The notes under the pieces: model-generated
Database searches by the model: none
Told to the model about the DNA's origin: nothing
The model's input: the letters and a program-made list of their open reading frames with translations, nothing else
Source: Pleurostoma richardsiae
Taxonomy: Eukaryota > Ascomycota > Sordariomycetes > Calosphaeriales > Pleurostomataceae
Length of the DNA: 64,000 nt
Direction of reading: 5' to 3'
Assembly: GCA_030052745.1 (NCBI GenBank)
Contig: JANBVO010000043.1
Span: 186,001-250,000, forward strand
Shown here: positions 54,901 to 63,413 of the stretch, one piece after another
Layout of the letters: every line of letters begins with the position of its first letter
Numbering within the stretch: position 1 is the first letter of the stretch
Position numbers and translations under genes: made by a program

Positions 54901-57900
54901 GGTCTGGCGAAGCAAGTAGTTCCAACCATCTAAGAGTATCACGAAGGTTGAACTCCCATGGCGACCCATGAGAGCCAAAGGACCTCCGAACAACAACTTC
55001 ATAATCAAGTTTGGAGATGAAATCGATCATTTGCTTGATCGTGTCAGGTGGTATGTTCTGAAATCGCCTGCTAGCGATGAGCATGAGATCCTGCTCTGTG
55101 AAGATGTCGGCGTAGACGACGATGAAACGGTTGACAAACGAGCTCGGAAGCCCTTTCCGTCCACCACCCTGGTGGTGAGGGTTCTGTGCAGCAAAGAGGC
55201 GGAAGTCTGGATGGCGCTTAAAGACCTGGTCCAGCTCGGAAATATATACCTCTCCACGATGATCAAGGCAAGCATTTAGGCCCTCGAGGACAGATTGCGA
55301 GGCCAGATTCATCTCGTCGAGGAGTACCCATTCACCTTTCTGCATGGCTTGGAGGAAAGGTGCATCTCTCCACGCAAAGTTGCCTGCTTCTTCTCCTTCC
55401 ACTGGCACATCCGTGCCGAAAAGATCCATGAGATCGGTCTGATCCGAGAGGTTGATTCTCGTCAAAGGCCTTCCGCAAGCCCTGGCAAGCGCACTGACGA
55501 GTGTAGTCTTTCCAACGCCTGGGTTTCCCTCTAGAAGAATAGGCTTATCGACTCGCAGGGCTCGAATGACACGCATGGCATTCATCTTCGTGGTCGGCGC
55601 GTCAAATGCAAAGCCAGCGTCATCATCAACAATAGCTGACCTCGCAATCGAGAATTCGCCTATCTTGACCATCTCACCATCAAGGGAGAGTTGAGGCTCG
55701 TTCCGATAGGCTGCTGTGACATCCAGTCCCTCGCTGATCAACTCGTTGAGCTTGTCAAGGCACTTCTGCCTTTGCTCCTGCATGGTTCTGGGATCGATGG
55801 CAAGCAGTGCCGAAGGATTCGCACCGAGCGTATCAATGAAGACGGTTGCAGCGCCATGCATCAGGGCCAATGCAGGCGGCATAGCTCCAGACTGGTTGAT
55901 GAACTTAACCCATACGAGGATATCGCGAATGGAGAAGGCGGTAGCTGCCGAAGAGCGGAATGTCTGTCCGAACCAATACGAGAAGTCCACAATGACTTTC
56001 GCCATGTGCTTGAACGGCTTTTTCAACTTATCCGCCACAATGTCTAGGATGTCTCGACTCTCCGTCAAGGGCGGTACCCATATCTCGGTGAAACGATTCC
56101 TGAGAGCAGGGGAAAGCTCCTTCTTGCCAAAATCACCGCCTGGATTCATAGTTGCGAAGAACTGAAAGCCGTCTCCGGCCTTGACGAAGGAATTGTCTAT
56201 ACCTTTCTCAGCCAGAAGGAGTGTCCGCTGAGGCTCGAGGACTGAGTTGAGTCTCTCGAGGACAGAATCGTCCGCAAGAGAGATTTCATCAAGAAGGAAG
56301 AACTGTCCCGACTTCATAGCGTGGACGAGACTACCGTCAGACCACTCAAAAAGTGCTTTGCTCCTAACTTCGTTTGCATCAATCTTTTCTCTTATGGCTG
56401 AGGGTAGCTGGGCCAACACATCAGGGGATAGGTCATGGAATCTCTGCAAGAGGTCATCGACAGTGCCATCCGTGGGAAGATCCATGCTCTGCAAAACTTG
56501 AAACACATCATTCCTCAAGGCTTCTAGAATGGCTCCTCGGTTCCTGACAGGTCGTTGCGAGCCGATCAAGTCCCCGGTCTCGGTGTTCTGGTGAGCATTG
56601 ACAATGTGAAGTTCTCGCTCGAAGGCTTCAGCAAGCAACTGACACACTGTGGTCTTTCCACATCCAGTCTCACCGACAAGGAGTACCGGCTCATTGTTCC
56701 GAATAGCCTGTGCCACCAGAACGTAGAGACGCCGCATAGCCTTGGTCCAAACAACGCCTTGGCTATTGTCTTGTATGCTCGCTGCTTCGAGAGATAGTAA
56801 GGATTTTGATGAGTAAAGGCTCTCTGGGTTGATCTTGAGCTTGAAAATAGCCTCAATTACCCCTTTCACTGCGAGCCTCTCCTCTTCGTTGCGGACCCGT
56901 TCGGCAAGAAGCATGAAGCCATTGTTTGCTATCTCTTCGCGAGTATCGGCATTCCTCAGAGCCCACCTGAATAGATCTCTCAGAGTTGCAAAACTGTCTT
57001 TCTGCTCGAAGACTCGGCTGGTCTGCCGCAACCTTGAGAGTTCTTTGTAAACCGCGACGATTCTCCTGCAGTCAGATGGCGCAGTATTGATGCTTCTCTT
57101 CTGGAGGATGAACTCAAGTTCATCTTCCGGGATATCATCGAAATGGAGTTCAAGAAACCGGTTGCGGAAGGCCCTGGAGAGAACCTTGCGGCCACCGTAC
57201 AGGCCCGGGGGGTTCTGGGTAGCAAAGAGCATAAAGTTGTCATGGGGCTTGACGATCTCTTGGGTCTCAGGGATGAGCAACTCCCTATTATCATCCAGGA
57301 GTCGGTTCAATGCTTCGAGAACGTCGGTGGGCGCAAGGTTCAACTCGTCCAAGACGATCCAATGGCCTTCCCTCAGAGCTTGGACGAGCAACCCTTCCTG
57401 GAACTTGAGCTTGCCATCCGTTCCTGAGACGTACGTGCCAAGATATTCTTGAAGATCCGTGTGCTCGTGGTTATTGATGCGAACAAACTTGTTTCCGCTA
57501 TAGTTGGCCAAGTATTCGATCATGCTGGTCTTGCCAGCAGAGGTAGGGCCTTGAACGAGTATGGGGAATCTGCGCGTCGACGTAGCTCGCACCAGATTCA
57601 ACAGGTTCCTTTCGACGTATCCAGTCCGGATGTAGTCTGTTCGCTCAAGTGGAGCCTCTTCTCCTCTCACAAGCCAGTATTGACGGTCTCTGTCATGGTT
57701 TATGAACCGAATGTATTGCCGGCCATCACTTGGGTGCTTTGCAGGCTGCGACAACAGAGACTGGCGACGGGTGGAATTCTTCCCCAGAAGGCCATCCATG
57801 ATAAGTGGCATAACACGCCGCTCGGATTCCCGACTGAGCAAAGTTAAGAATCCCATACAGAAACCTTCGTACAGGGCTCTGTCAAGCCCATAGGAAGGAG

Positions 57901-60847
57901 CAACATCGTTCACATATGTCAGAACCCGCGTCAGAGTTCGTAAGCTGAAGTGAGGGACTTCATTTGCTCCATCCACCAGCGCCTTGGCCTCAGCGAGGGC
58001 CTTGATCTGCAAGTAGACGTTTGCGACCTTATCTGCCGCCTGATCCAGTGTCGAGCTGTTCCCTTTCAGGTAAGTTTTGATGATCACGACGAGATCCTTG
58101 ACGTCTCTGTCAGGGCTCGAAACATATAGCTCGGTGAATCTTGATCGCAGACCGATGGGCAAATCGCGCTTTCCGACATCGGTAGCCGGGTTCATCGCAC
58201 CAAAGATTCTGAACTCAGGGTGAGCTTGTATCCGCTCGATCTCTCCTGTCTCGGAAAGAAGTATTGACGGAGTAGCATTCGGACCGCTCTGCAGAAGGTC
58301 CGCTACGCTCTCCAGGGTATCTGGAGACGCAAGATTAATCTCATCCAAGAGCACCCAGTCACCATTCCGAGCTGCCTTTACTATGTTTCCCTCGACGAAG
58401 GAAAAGGCAAAGGCGCCGGAGCCTCCTGAAACCTGGATCTCAAATTGCTCTAGACTGCGGGTAAACGTCTCCCATCGAGGTTTTAGATCTCGGAGCGTCT
58501 GCAGCCGACCAGACTCGGTTTTCCGCCTCTTCGCGGGCTGGTCGTCCCCTCGGGGCTTCTCCTTTGCCTGAGCCTCAAGCTTCCGCAGGATCTCGTCGAA
58601 CATTTTCGGGGCTTGTCGCCACAGTTTAGCAACATCCGTCCACTTTCCCCTCGCAACATTTTTTGAGATCCGATCCAGGTACTTTTGGTTCCTCTCCATA
58701 GATATGCCGGTAGAAGCAAAGAGATCCTCAAACTCTTCTTTAAGCGGGATGGCGAGACTTCTGACATTGACAGGCTTAAATCCACCCAAGAGGTCTCCAA
58801 CTTCGCTCTGCTGCGACAGATTGACAGCGACAAGCTTGTGACCAAGCGATTCTGCCAGTTGCTGCACGACGGTAGTCTTTCCGATGCCCGTCTCACCCAC
58901 AAGGAGAACTGGTTCCTTCAGCTCCACTGCCACTGCGATCTGCTCGAGCAACCTCCTTGCGTGAGCAGTCGTCGCGAATGGTCTCTTCGACTTTGTTACT
59001 CGGTTTTGCCGCCTGGTCTTGCGCAATGTGACCCGCCCAACAGCAAGCTGATGTTCATTCTCTTCCAGGGCAGGGATATGCGATGAGAGGTAATGCTCTA
59101 CCCTTTCATTCGATCTCCCCATCAGCTCCCCAATCCTAAGTATCAAGGCATTCCGTAGGCGCAGGTCCTTGACTCCTCCAGTAAAACAGTCGAGAGCCTC
59201 CATAAACATCCAATCCAAAGTCGTCTCGGATACTGTCGCTCTTCCGGTCTTGCCCTCACTGGACCGAAGGATCTTGTCGAGTCGTCGGCACCACTTAAAC
59301 AAATCTCTCGAACTGATCGGTCGCTCTGCTGTGGAAGTCATGCCCTGGATAGAGCCCGGGTGCCTGAAGAGCTTGCAGACCCCCTCAAAAACGCGGATGA
59401 TCTCGGGCACAAATTTTACCAGACGAGGATGGCTCTGCTCAATGATCTGCTGGAGCTCAGCCTGGGGCAGAGGTTTGACAGCCAAGATCTGCCAGAACCG
59501 CAGCCCAAGCAAAGACGGAACGCTCTCCTGCCCATTCATGCCCACTGACGTTCGCACCGTGGCAATGATGCGAAAACTGCTCGGCGCCTGTATACGCTCC
59601 CCACGGTTGGGGATGAGGAGCTCCCCTCGTTCTATCAATGGGAGCAGCGTACTCATGACCTCGTTCGGTGCCCGATCAAGATCTTCGATGAGCACCCATC
59701 TCCCTTCCTTGACCGCTGTCGTGAGAATGCCCGGTCGCCATGTAAAGGACCCAGGTTTCACGTCCGTCGTGTACAGGCCTATAAGCATCTTCGCGTCGGT
59801 CTGTTCATTGAGGTGCAGCGTGACTAATCCTGATGCCATACCGAGCTCTCGCGCAGCTTCCTGGACTAGCGACGTCTTCCCAGCGCCTGCGAGACCATGA
59901 AGAAGGATTGGGCCAGGGTGTAGCAAGAGATTTGCAAGGCTCTCGAGGTTTTCGAGCGTTGTTGACGTACGCACTAGAGACGAGAGATTGCTTGTAGAAG
60001 ACAATGGCCGTGGAAGAACCACGTTCCCGTAACGAACAACGAGGGGAGAAAGAGTCTGCAGGTAGGGACGTAGATTGGAGAAGCTTCGGCGGCTCTCTCG
60101 CAGTCTAATAGAAAGGTTATATACATCCTCAGCACGCTGGTGCTCGACTAGTGTCAGGAACGTATAATCGATGTCCTGACCGTCGAAATCTCCAAGCACA
60201 GGCCCATCGCTTGGGACATACTGTCTCAGGAGTGACTCGAGCTTGAAGTCTGACGCGTCCAGAAGTTGACAGAACAGTCGTATCGCAAGATATCTGACCG
60301 CCAAATCCGAATGCTGGAAGAGGCCTTGGATAGCTGAAGAAAGCAGCAGGGGTGAATACGTCTTCTTGTCAAAACTGACCAACCGCCAGGCTGCAAGGAG
60401 TCTCGGTAATAACGTCGTGTCATGAGACGCATTTGAAGTGGGCATGAATGCGAACGGTGCTGTATGAGGCGGCGCATTTAGACCGACCCCAGGCTCGGTG
60501 TCATTCTCCTGCCTTAACGGAAGTTCTCTGAGATACTTTTCCAGGAAACCCGAGAGATACGGTGCAAACGGCAATATCCTTGCAAATGCCGCGATGATCT
60601 CGTCATTCCGTGTTTTTGATTGTGAGTGGGAGACCCATCTGGCGCAGATATCTGCAAAGACGGTCTCAAAGTGGACAAAAATTCGTCCTGTAAGTCGAGG
60701 TATGAGCGCCACCCTCGCAATGGCATCCAGGAAGTTCGTCGGCGCCTGATCGCGGATGATGTCAAGCAACTCGGGCGGGAGATGTCCCAGAGTGATCGCG
60801 TCGCCCAGCAGAGACTGCCTCTGTGGGCTCACATCCATCTCCGCCAT
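45905..60847 (-). CDS. MDN1: Midasin, giant AAA ATPase of 60S ribosome assembly
   Basis: Mdn1/Rea1 is a dynein-like ATPase that strips assembly factors (Ytm1, Rsa4) from pre-60S particles in the nucleolus and nucleoplasm. It is a single 14,943-base exon coding for 4980 residues, the normal family size. After an N-terminal domain come six AAA modules with visible Walker A motifs near residues 320 (GLAGAGKTSL), 655 (GETGIGKTTV), 1103 (GPTSAGKTSM), 1396 (GETGCGKTTV), 1777 (GNPGVGKTTL) and 2087 (GPSGSGKSSL). A long helical linker runs to about 4100, then an Asp/Glu-rich region (about 4120-4650). The C-terminal MIDAS domain has the metal-binding DDSRS signature near 4772, which docks Ytm1/Rsa4 UBL domains. 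No intron is evident. It is divergent from bL12m. Confidence 0.97.
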   Translation of the reverse strand: MAEMDVSPQRQSLLGDAITLGHLPPELLDIIRDQAPTNFLDAIARVALIPRLTGRIFVHFETVFADICARWVSHSQSKTRNDEIIAAFARILPFAPYLSGFLEKYLRELPLRQENDTEPGVGLNAPPHTAPFAFMPTSNASHDTTLLPRLLAAWRLVSFDKKTYSPLLLSSAIQGLFQHSDLAVRYLAIRLFCQLLDASDFKLESLLRQYVPSDGPVLGDFDGQDIDYTFLTLVEHQRAEDVYNLSIRLRESRRSFSNLRPYLQTLSPLVVRYGNVVLPRPLSSTSNLSSLVRTSTTLENLESLANLLLHPGPILLHGLAGAGKTSLVQEAARELGMASGLVTLHLNEQTDAKMLIGLYTTDVKPGSFTWRPGILTTAVKEGRWVLIEDLDRAPNEVMSTLLPLIERGELLIPNRGERIQAPSSFRIIATVRTSVGMNGQESVPSLLGLRFWQILAVKPLPQAELQQIIEQSHPRLVKFVPEIIRVFEGVCKLFRHPGSIQGMTSTAERPISSRDLFKWCRRLDKILRSSEGKTGRATVSETTLDWMFMEALDCFTGGVKDLRLRNALILRIGELMGRSNERVEHYLSSHIPALEENEHQLAVGRVTLRKTRRQNRVTKSKRPFATTAHARRLLEQIAVAVELKEPVLLVGETGIGKTTVVQQLAESLGHKLVAVNLSQQSEVGDLLGGFKPVNVRSLAIPLKEEFEDLFASTGISMERNQKYLDRISKNVARGKWTDVAKLWRQAPKMFDEILRKLEAQAKEKPRGDDQPAKRRKTESGRLQTLRDLKPRWETFTRSLEQFEIQVSGGSGAFAFSFVEGNIVKAARNGDWVLLDEINLASPDTLESVADLLQSGPNATPSILLSETGEIERIQAHPEFRIFGAMNPATDVGKRDLPIGLRSRFTELYVSSPDRDVKDLVVIIKTYLKGNSSTLDQAADKVANVYLQIKALAEAKALVDGANEVPHFSLRTLTRVLTYVNDVAPSYGLDRALYEGFCMGFLTLLSRESERRVMPLIMDGLLGKNSTRRQSLLSQPAKHPSDGRQYIRFINHDRDRQYWLVRGEEAPLERTDYIRTGYVERNLLNLVRATSTRRFPILVQGPTSAGKTSMIEYLANYSGNKFVRINNHEHTDLQEYLGTYVSGTDGKLKFQEGLLVQALREGHWIVLDELNLAPTDVLEALNRLLDDNRELLIPETQEIVKPHDNFMLFATQNPPGLYGGRKVLSRAFRNRFLELHFDDIPEDELEFILQKRSINTAPSDCRRIVAVYKELSRLRQTSRVFEQKDSFATLRDLFRWALRNADTREEIANNGFMLLAERVRNEEERLAVKGVIEAIFKLKINPESLYSSKSLLSLEAASIQDNSQGVVWTKAMRRLYVLVAQAIRNNEPVLLVGETGCGKTTVCQLLAEAFERELHIVNAHQNTETGDLIGSQRPVRNRGAILEALRNDVFQVLQSMDLPTDGTVDDLLQRFHDLSPDVLAQLPSAIREKIDANEVRSKALFEWSDGSLVHAMKSGQFFLLDEISLADDSVLERLNSVLEPQRTLLLAEKGIDNSFVKAGDGFQFFATMNPGGDFGKKELSPALRNRFTEIWVPPLTESRDILDIVADKLKKPFKHMAKVIVDFSYWFGQTFRSSAATAFSIRDILVWVKFINQSGAMPPALALMHGAATVFIDTLGANPSALLAIDPRTMQEQRQKCLDKLNELISEGLDVTAAYRNEPQLSLDGEMVKIGEFSIARSAIVDDDAGFAFDAPTTKMNAMRVIRALRVDKPILLEGNPGVGKTTLVSALARACGRPLTRINLSDQTDLMDLFGTDVPVEGEEAGNFAWRDAPFLQAMQKGEWVLLDEMNLASQSVLEGLNACLDHRGEVYISELDQVFKRHPDFRLFAAQNPHHQGGGRKGLPSSFVNRFIVVYADIFTEQDLMLIASRRFQNIPPDTIKQMIDFISKLDYEVVVRRSFGSHGSPWEFNLRDTLRWLELLASPDPLLASGTAPDFLDIVIRQRFRTVADRQHVNQLFRDAFGTEPREHSLYHNLSSVASQVGLALLSRNPLSQPASFPAIDTVPRLAEIESLMLCIKLNLPCILVGPSGSGKSSLLQHVAACSGNELVIFPMNADIDTMDLVGGFEQSDPLRDLQACLAQVRNALQAFVLSFLPKEAPAVALQLLSLLRNGHGVADDLGTITAHMQSLLPVVAASSALGSLLSQALHLLQQSLVMANPRFEWLDGVIVRAMEMGQWLVLDNANLCSASVLDRLNSLLERPDGFLSINEHSGSDGEPRVVRPHVNFRIFLTMDPRYGELSRAMRNRSVEIYFDLASSVVASYVPMICAVESSMQRYQNMASLIKASPTPATCDITRVAPDILSLEDSAKLRNYIQMLSSGILRVSERNPTSCPDSLVHLQAYIQSPEALPIRQALIRFYESLNGPISITARSEAMDVPMILEDSFNSVVARSHSLHPVQNPVLLGLSLGQFPLTALGLGSCYEFFLEIQSVQQAAQDQLRSIDRTRPSSLNRFQRAVISNQVATVAKDSTVKVSDFLVSVVKTMEYYIQNSPDTPWVLKDGRGVLRALLHYWRRTFRFATDSAFDEARFQAHLHQGLEFLRAMSTSIGDELTLQVIDSVLKNLEEDFVTGFKLSTGLSMETLWNIFRPSPIPNEATLAGIQEMEQLAKRFDSIRWRADASVADLTKAMNSLAQAYSVIRTTTTDIRQLTESLKAEVSSLESTTDGALDLRPFLAEEFEMLREVQILHSLSRPGPANADAQDIAVLSDIPTISHMRTGTWGSASSVLASMDYLLTKGSSIHPWSNVTSASLIAKYDSIRSTNLVTLRSLETELPTMAKTLAMYTTAISTDPVNTLGSLLFHLLQDVVMAHDPGLADEITSMFEYLQSSLTPSAVKVTEQGLEVERPDLPLVQQNRYPDHLLQVIDKHFQQVVIALVAAQKSAQCKTMFSSIAWIQFAVGCIKLYVPDKTFDPYLRAQTEREFHEELHKELQERLNAIRMLDRAFTGQKSSVRSEYMEEEMRQLGPPPPTAQVVYRPVSTELSSVQREFVNVLNAVVRNDVCSMHFRYVTSMSTDGAQELQLVNSNISQLIERLSSRFHAYQDITLPLVSLLRCLQVGLSLNDVVSNDHSSEQLLSLALLRVTPFLGGSLSQSHGLPARNIEFLAFVGMAVSVEGAGALTEDLGQSLFESIHFFYDEWSKKLEADQKSEAANTSLYRFKGSLEDEEEFDQNEFLELFPDYENEDQGPARISRPQDVVRDLSVKLAELHERIFLSAEDPQERLESMCKLVGRKLSREPPVTSTNLDQALLPAALLVLEEKLDGFNSDARSTKYNFYTDANLIEVRKLVTLVNSIQVRFRELQGIDEIAHMQPLADVLTACEHVLELSHTEPLAKVIIRVEKLHQFVYEWQFGGWASRANTALPLYNRLTELIVSWRRLELSTWAKLFDMEMEQCEKDAKSWWFVAYQAVIAIPMTKMELNQDLGDYAIQLISDLELFFSRAIIGQFKTRLHLLRQLEKHLDLLIVDYPPLVIIQNAVQNFLSLYHRYEPRVVETIHKGRTSIDKSMKDVLLLASWKDTNIVALRESSRKSHLKLFRIVRKFRDLLAQPMRPIIDQGLPDEEQSGRRTTANATGVRPAPAEDRDAALLCKQLIPGWAEDSHAKRLANADRVISVMSKASHLPESAVQAAEEIDEFVSDLMETMTALKKQTPPFLTDENKQVVQHLKSRKVRLYEETLKTIRRMGFTRNLSENLLRIQSTIGYVFARVNPLKPNSNVDFTESEYYFHKILDLAPRFRAAMHDHSSDLSREVVRRSTGYLEGMLHILLKQRTRLSEATTAISSLDAVIEDARTLTVLNRDNEVTITDKPSDHLRVMQWLIQILKFGHHLVQVHAKLGKLSDGGAQARLTQWIEVFEPLVGQLKDARDIPRGFITAKELEIQDHVSQQLQAMESDLKSLESERPDLAFVTRQILRWTIVSVADEKSVSAADNSRFLEAVMTLSKKILDGIQKYQRAVSEMPTSSEDPSWLLKYNDSASNGLQSLHMETVSSDIKSCLNLLRSIDFGQSTLKRAAFALLAVVSPLFEQYAITCRDALVGFAELHRSTSGMVYNLSRAFTQIASQGFCTPQEKSDETSNESGKVEGGTGLGDGEGGDDISKDIQPDEDLSELAQEANKEAKEEIEDEKDAVDMGNEEMEGEMGSVDGQDDDEEGSKSGDEKEDEGEMDEEAGDVDDLDPTAVDEKMWDDNGEEADKDQQGEKPRGQKNEDEQVAADDAADKKGEPEENENGDQAEPEMEEEMGPEQEDASREDELNKQDQNVEENEALALPDDMDMDGDEQNSVASDEGDDLDDLSDAKGQQEEDKKEPDTESVNEGDVDTESKPQEVEDDAISSQDGEEVESEVEVDMEMELGDQEEPEESEQPHDEEDKTKTQPPDATDYDQENAVPSDVQGGGGLDENEPIDENEEENENKAAQRENGRLGQNAKDQETAGGKEGVMAGSEEEQAGADDKKQPDPAESQPFKKLGDALERWYRNHQDIKEAIDNQESQQQKQDKSESEMAKQEFQHVQDDEAAPDAQALGTATEDEVRPIDDSMAIDEEMEGDQTHVLPEEVDMEDGPQDQATDAPEQPEPQEKEASEQDEGRAGVATRRGAYERDRSPSPLEQPQVQQEDEEVQETSTQLSVTHLTDQDRPLRDYAECLQLWTSFQAKTHPLSLALTSQLRLILTPSQSTKLSGSYRTGKRLNIKKIIPYIASSYKRDKIWMRRAIPTKRAYQILLCVDDSRSMGETTSGNLALESLVMVSRALAMLEAGQVGVMGFGADVFTAHELTEPFASHDAGAKVLQRFSFEQDRTDIGLLIRKTIDQFRLARLQGSGGRGSEDLWQLALILSDGLTPSSAHERIRRLLREAMEERIMVVFIIMDDSGKKQGDSVLELKEARFVKDESGSSSVVIERYLDTFPFQYYLIVHNLEDLPGALAGLLRTWFAEVNQ
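46950..48480 (-). other. Asp/Glu-rich flexible arm coding region of MDN1
   Basis: Repetitive GAG/GAT/GAC codons encode the acidic arm that tethers the MIDAS domain. The bias opens long false frames in the other minus-strand frames (Lys/Arg/Met/Thr-rich) and on the + strand (Leu/Val-rich or Ser-rich). Confidence 0.85.
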
Positions 60848-61149
60848 GGTTGTCGTGGAAATGTGTAATATGTGCTTCTGAGAAGCTCATTCTCATACCA
60901 ATTCTCAAGGCAACTTTTTTTTCTTTGCACTTTAGCTATGGCATGGGGACCCCAGCCCTTCCCAGAAGGGTGCGGAGCGGGTTTAGTTTATGCCGAGCCA
61001 ATGGAGAGCTCGGCCCGGCTCTTTTCTGGACCAGATCAGAAAATCTGCAGGAGCAATCAACAGCTGCTCCGTACTGCCATCTGAGACGACGTCTTCCTCC
61101 TTTCCGATCCCGACACCTGGATTACCGGCGTGCCGCTCAATCCCACAAG
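60848..61149. promoter_or_regulatory. Compact divergent promoter, MDN1 and bL12m
   Basis: Only 302 bases separate the two start codons. The stretch has a poly-T tract (about 60914-60923) and a GCTCCGTAC motif (about 61066). It must hold the core promoters of both genes. Confidence 0.6.
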
Positions 61150-61763
61150 ATGTCGCTGTCGTGCCGGTACGCGGCACAATGCTGCGCCCGCCAGTTGCGG
61201 ACCACGAGCACCCTTCGGGCCTCCAGCTCCCTAGTCCAGCAGAGGATAGCACGGCGGCACCAGTCGACCGAGGCCGCCACGAGCCCGAAAATTGCCGGGA
61301 TTGTCGACCAGATCAGTCAATTGACGCTGTTGGAGACAGCTGACCTTGTCGCAAGTCTGAAGGTAGGGAGGAAAAGGGCCATAGGAGATGGATCTGACCA
61401 GACGGGTGACTGACACGGCTCCTTCCGCAGTCACGGTTAAACATCCCAGACATGCCCATCGGCGGCTTCGCTGCTGGCCCTGCGGCCGCGGCGGCACCGG
61501 CAGCGGCTGCCGAGGCGGAGGAGGAGGCCGCTCCTGCCGCGCAGGAGAAGACGCTGTTCAGCGTCAAGCTGGAGTCGTTCGAGCCCACGGCCAAGCCCAA
61601 GGTCATCAAGGAGGTCAAGAATCTGTTGGGTCTGAGCTTGGTGGACTCGAAGAAGTTCGTCGAGAGTGCGCCAAAGGTCATGAAGGAGTCCGTTCCGAAG
61701 GAGGAGGCTGAGAAGATGATTGAGACGCTGAAGGCGCTCGGAGCAAAGGTCTCGATGGAGTAG
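61150..61763 (+). CDS. Mitochondrial large ribosomal subunit protein bL12m
   Basis: This is the mitochondrial L7/L12 stalk protein, which recruits translation GTPases. Exons are 61150-61362 and 61431-61763, giving 181 residues. The leader (MSLSCRYAAQCCARQLRTTS) is Arg/Ser/Cys-rich without acid. The N-terminal dimerisation domain is at about 45-75 (KIAGIVDQISQLTLLETADL). A flexible Ala/Glu hinge follows (about 80-110). The globular C-terminal domain (about 113-181) holds EKTLFSVKLESFEPTAKPKV, KEVKNLLGLSLVDSKKFVES and EEAEKMIETLKALGAKVSME. Length and order match bacterial-type L12 with a targeting sequence. Confidence 0.95.
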
Positions 61764-62340
61764 CGTACCATGGGGAGTGCCAGTCCGACAGCTCGTCAGC
61801 TGTGGCAGGATTCGGGGAGATCCATCCACATGTACAAATGCACGTGTAACAATATTAGAAGAGGTCAAATACTACAATCTTCTCAAGCGATCCTGAGGCC
61901 TAGGTGCATCCAGGCGATCCGCGTGATGGCCAGTGCAATTACATGATGCTAGAAAGGTCGTTTTCATTATTGTCATATAGACATTGGGTATCCTAACACT
62001 AATTCCCTTTTCCAGGAGGATGTCCTTCCACCTGCTCTGGTCGATGTCCAATGGAGCAAACCCCCACGCCGTCCGTTGGTCCCTATGCGGAAGATGCTGC
62101 CCCTTGAACATCTAGTCGCTAGTCGCACAACATCTCATTCTCCCCAGTGGCAGCTTGAAAGTCAAGCATCCTCATCTTCTAGTATGCATGTATTAGTAAT
62201 GCCACCACTGGCAGATTCGACATGCTCCATACCTATGCCAATTGGGTACGTATGCTTCGAACCCTGGGTTTCAGAACAGCCGGCTGAGACGCCGGAAAAT
62301 TCGTTCTATTGTCGTCATTCGAGCAGACACATCATTGTCG
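61764..62340. other. Intergenic, convergent 3' ends of bL12m and CTK3
   Basis: About 577 bases, AT-richer than the coding flanks. No gene is seen. Confidence 0.6.
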
Positions 62341-63413
62341 TTAGTGACCATTCTTCCCATTCGGCTCTCCGAGTCGGTAGTTACGCTCCATCTCTGCGGC
62401 ACGATGCGGACAGCTCTGCTGGGCGCACCTCTCGCGCTCCTCCGCCTCCTCTCGCGCGAGAATAAAGTCGTCGTCACCCAGATCGCTGGTTTCCTCGAAG
62501 AGCTTCCACATCTCAGCGTCTCGCGGCTCCTTCGGTACGGCCCAGATGTTCTCCCGGAGGCGCTTATGGCGCTCGCGGTCCTCTTCAATCCGCTGCTCGA
62601 TCTGCCGTTTGTCAAGCCGCTGGGGCGCGGGGCCACGGTTCGGCTTGGGGATGGTCTGCGAGGGCGGCATGTCGCCAAGGGCTGCGTCCCCTCCATTAAC
62701 CGGGGACGACATGGCGACATCGTGCGAAGATGTGTCACGCTCCTTGAGGACGTCGTCTATCTCTGAGACGGTCTGCGGCTCGAGGAAGTTCTTCTGCTGC
62801 AAGCCGTGCAGGACCTGACACATTTCCGACTTGTCAGCCTAAATTCATCAAGGATATTGCTGGTGGCCAGCAGCAGTTGATCAACGCACCTTCCTCACGA
62901 CCTTGACGTTGGCGGCACCCGAGCCATCGTCGGGTGCGACAGCGTCGACAACGCGGATGATGTCTCTCTGCATCATCCGAACATAATCAACATGGCCGTC
63001 CTTCTGGGCCATTTCAAGAAAATGCTCGATGAAGTACATAATGTTGGCGCGAGTGTTCATGTTATTCTGTGTCCAAGATCAGCCACAGCACACAATGAAG
63101 CCAAAGGGCAAGGCGGAACACAAACCCGCTCAAGCTGCTCGAGGATACATGAGTGTAAATCCTCGTCCATCTCCTTGTACTTGAGCGCATACTGCGCCGC
63201 CTTCTGGGCTGAGGTGACTGAAGCATTCAGATGCTGCAGCTGCGAGGTGAAGCGCATGCGGACCTCGAAAGGATCAGCCATCTTGGGTGAGCTGGTGGCT
63301 CCTTGTCTAGAGGCGTCGAGGCCAGTGATGTCCAGAGGATCTTCTTCTGCTGTAGGGCGCTCTTGAGCGGCGTCTCCTTCTAAGCCTCCTGTGGCTTCAG
63401 GTACGCGAGCCAT
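62341..63413 (-). CDS. CTK3: CTD kinase subunit gamma (Ctk3-like)
   Basis: Ctk3 is the regulatory subunit of CTDK-I, which phosphorylates Ser2 of the RNA polymerase II C-terminal domain. Exons are 63413-63126, 63066-62890 and 62838-62341, all in phase 0, giving 320 residues. After a 44-residue variable start, the CID-like N-terminal domain reads DPFEVRMRFTSQLQHLNASV, ALKYKEMDEDLHSCILEQLE, RNNMNTRANIMYFIEHFLEM and then DYVRMMQRDIIRVVDAVAP. The C-terminal Ctk3 region includes VLHGLQQKNFLEPQTVSEID and a charged helix (QRIEEDRERHKRLRENIWAV). The first donor is the less common GTTTGT. The family call is clear. Confidence 0.92.
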
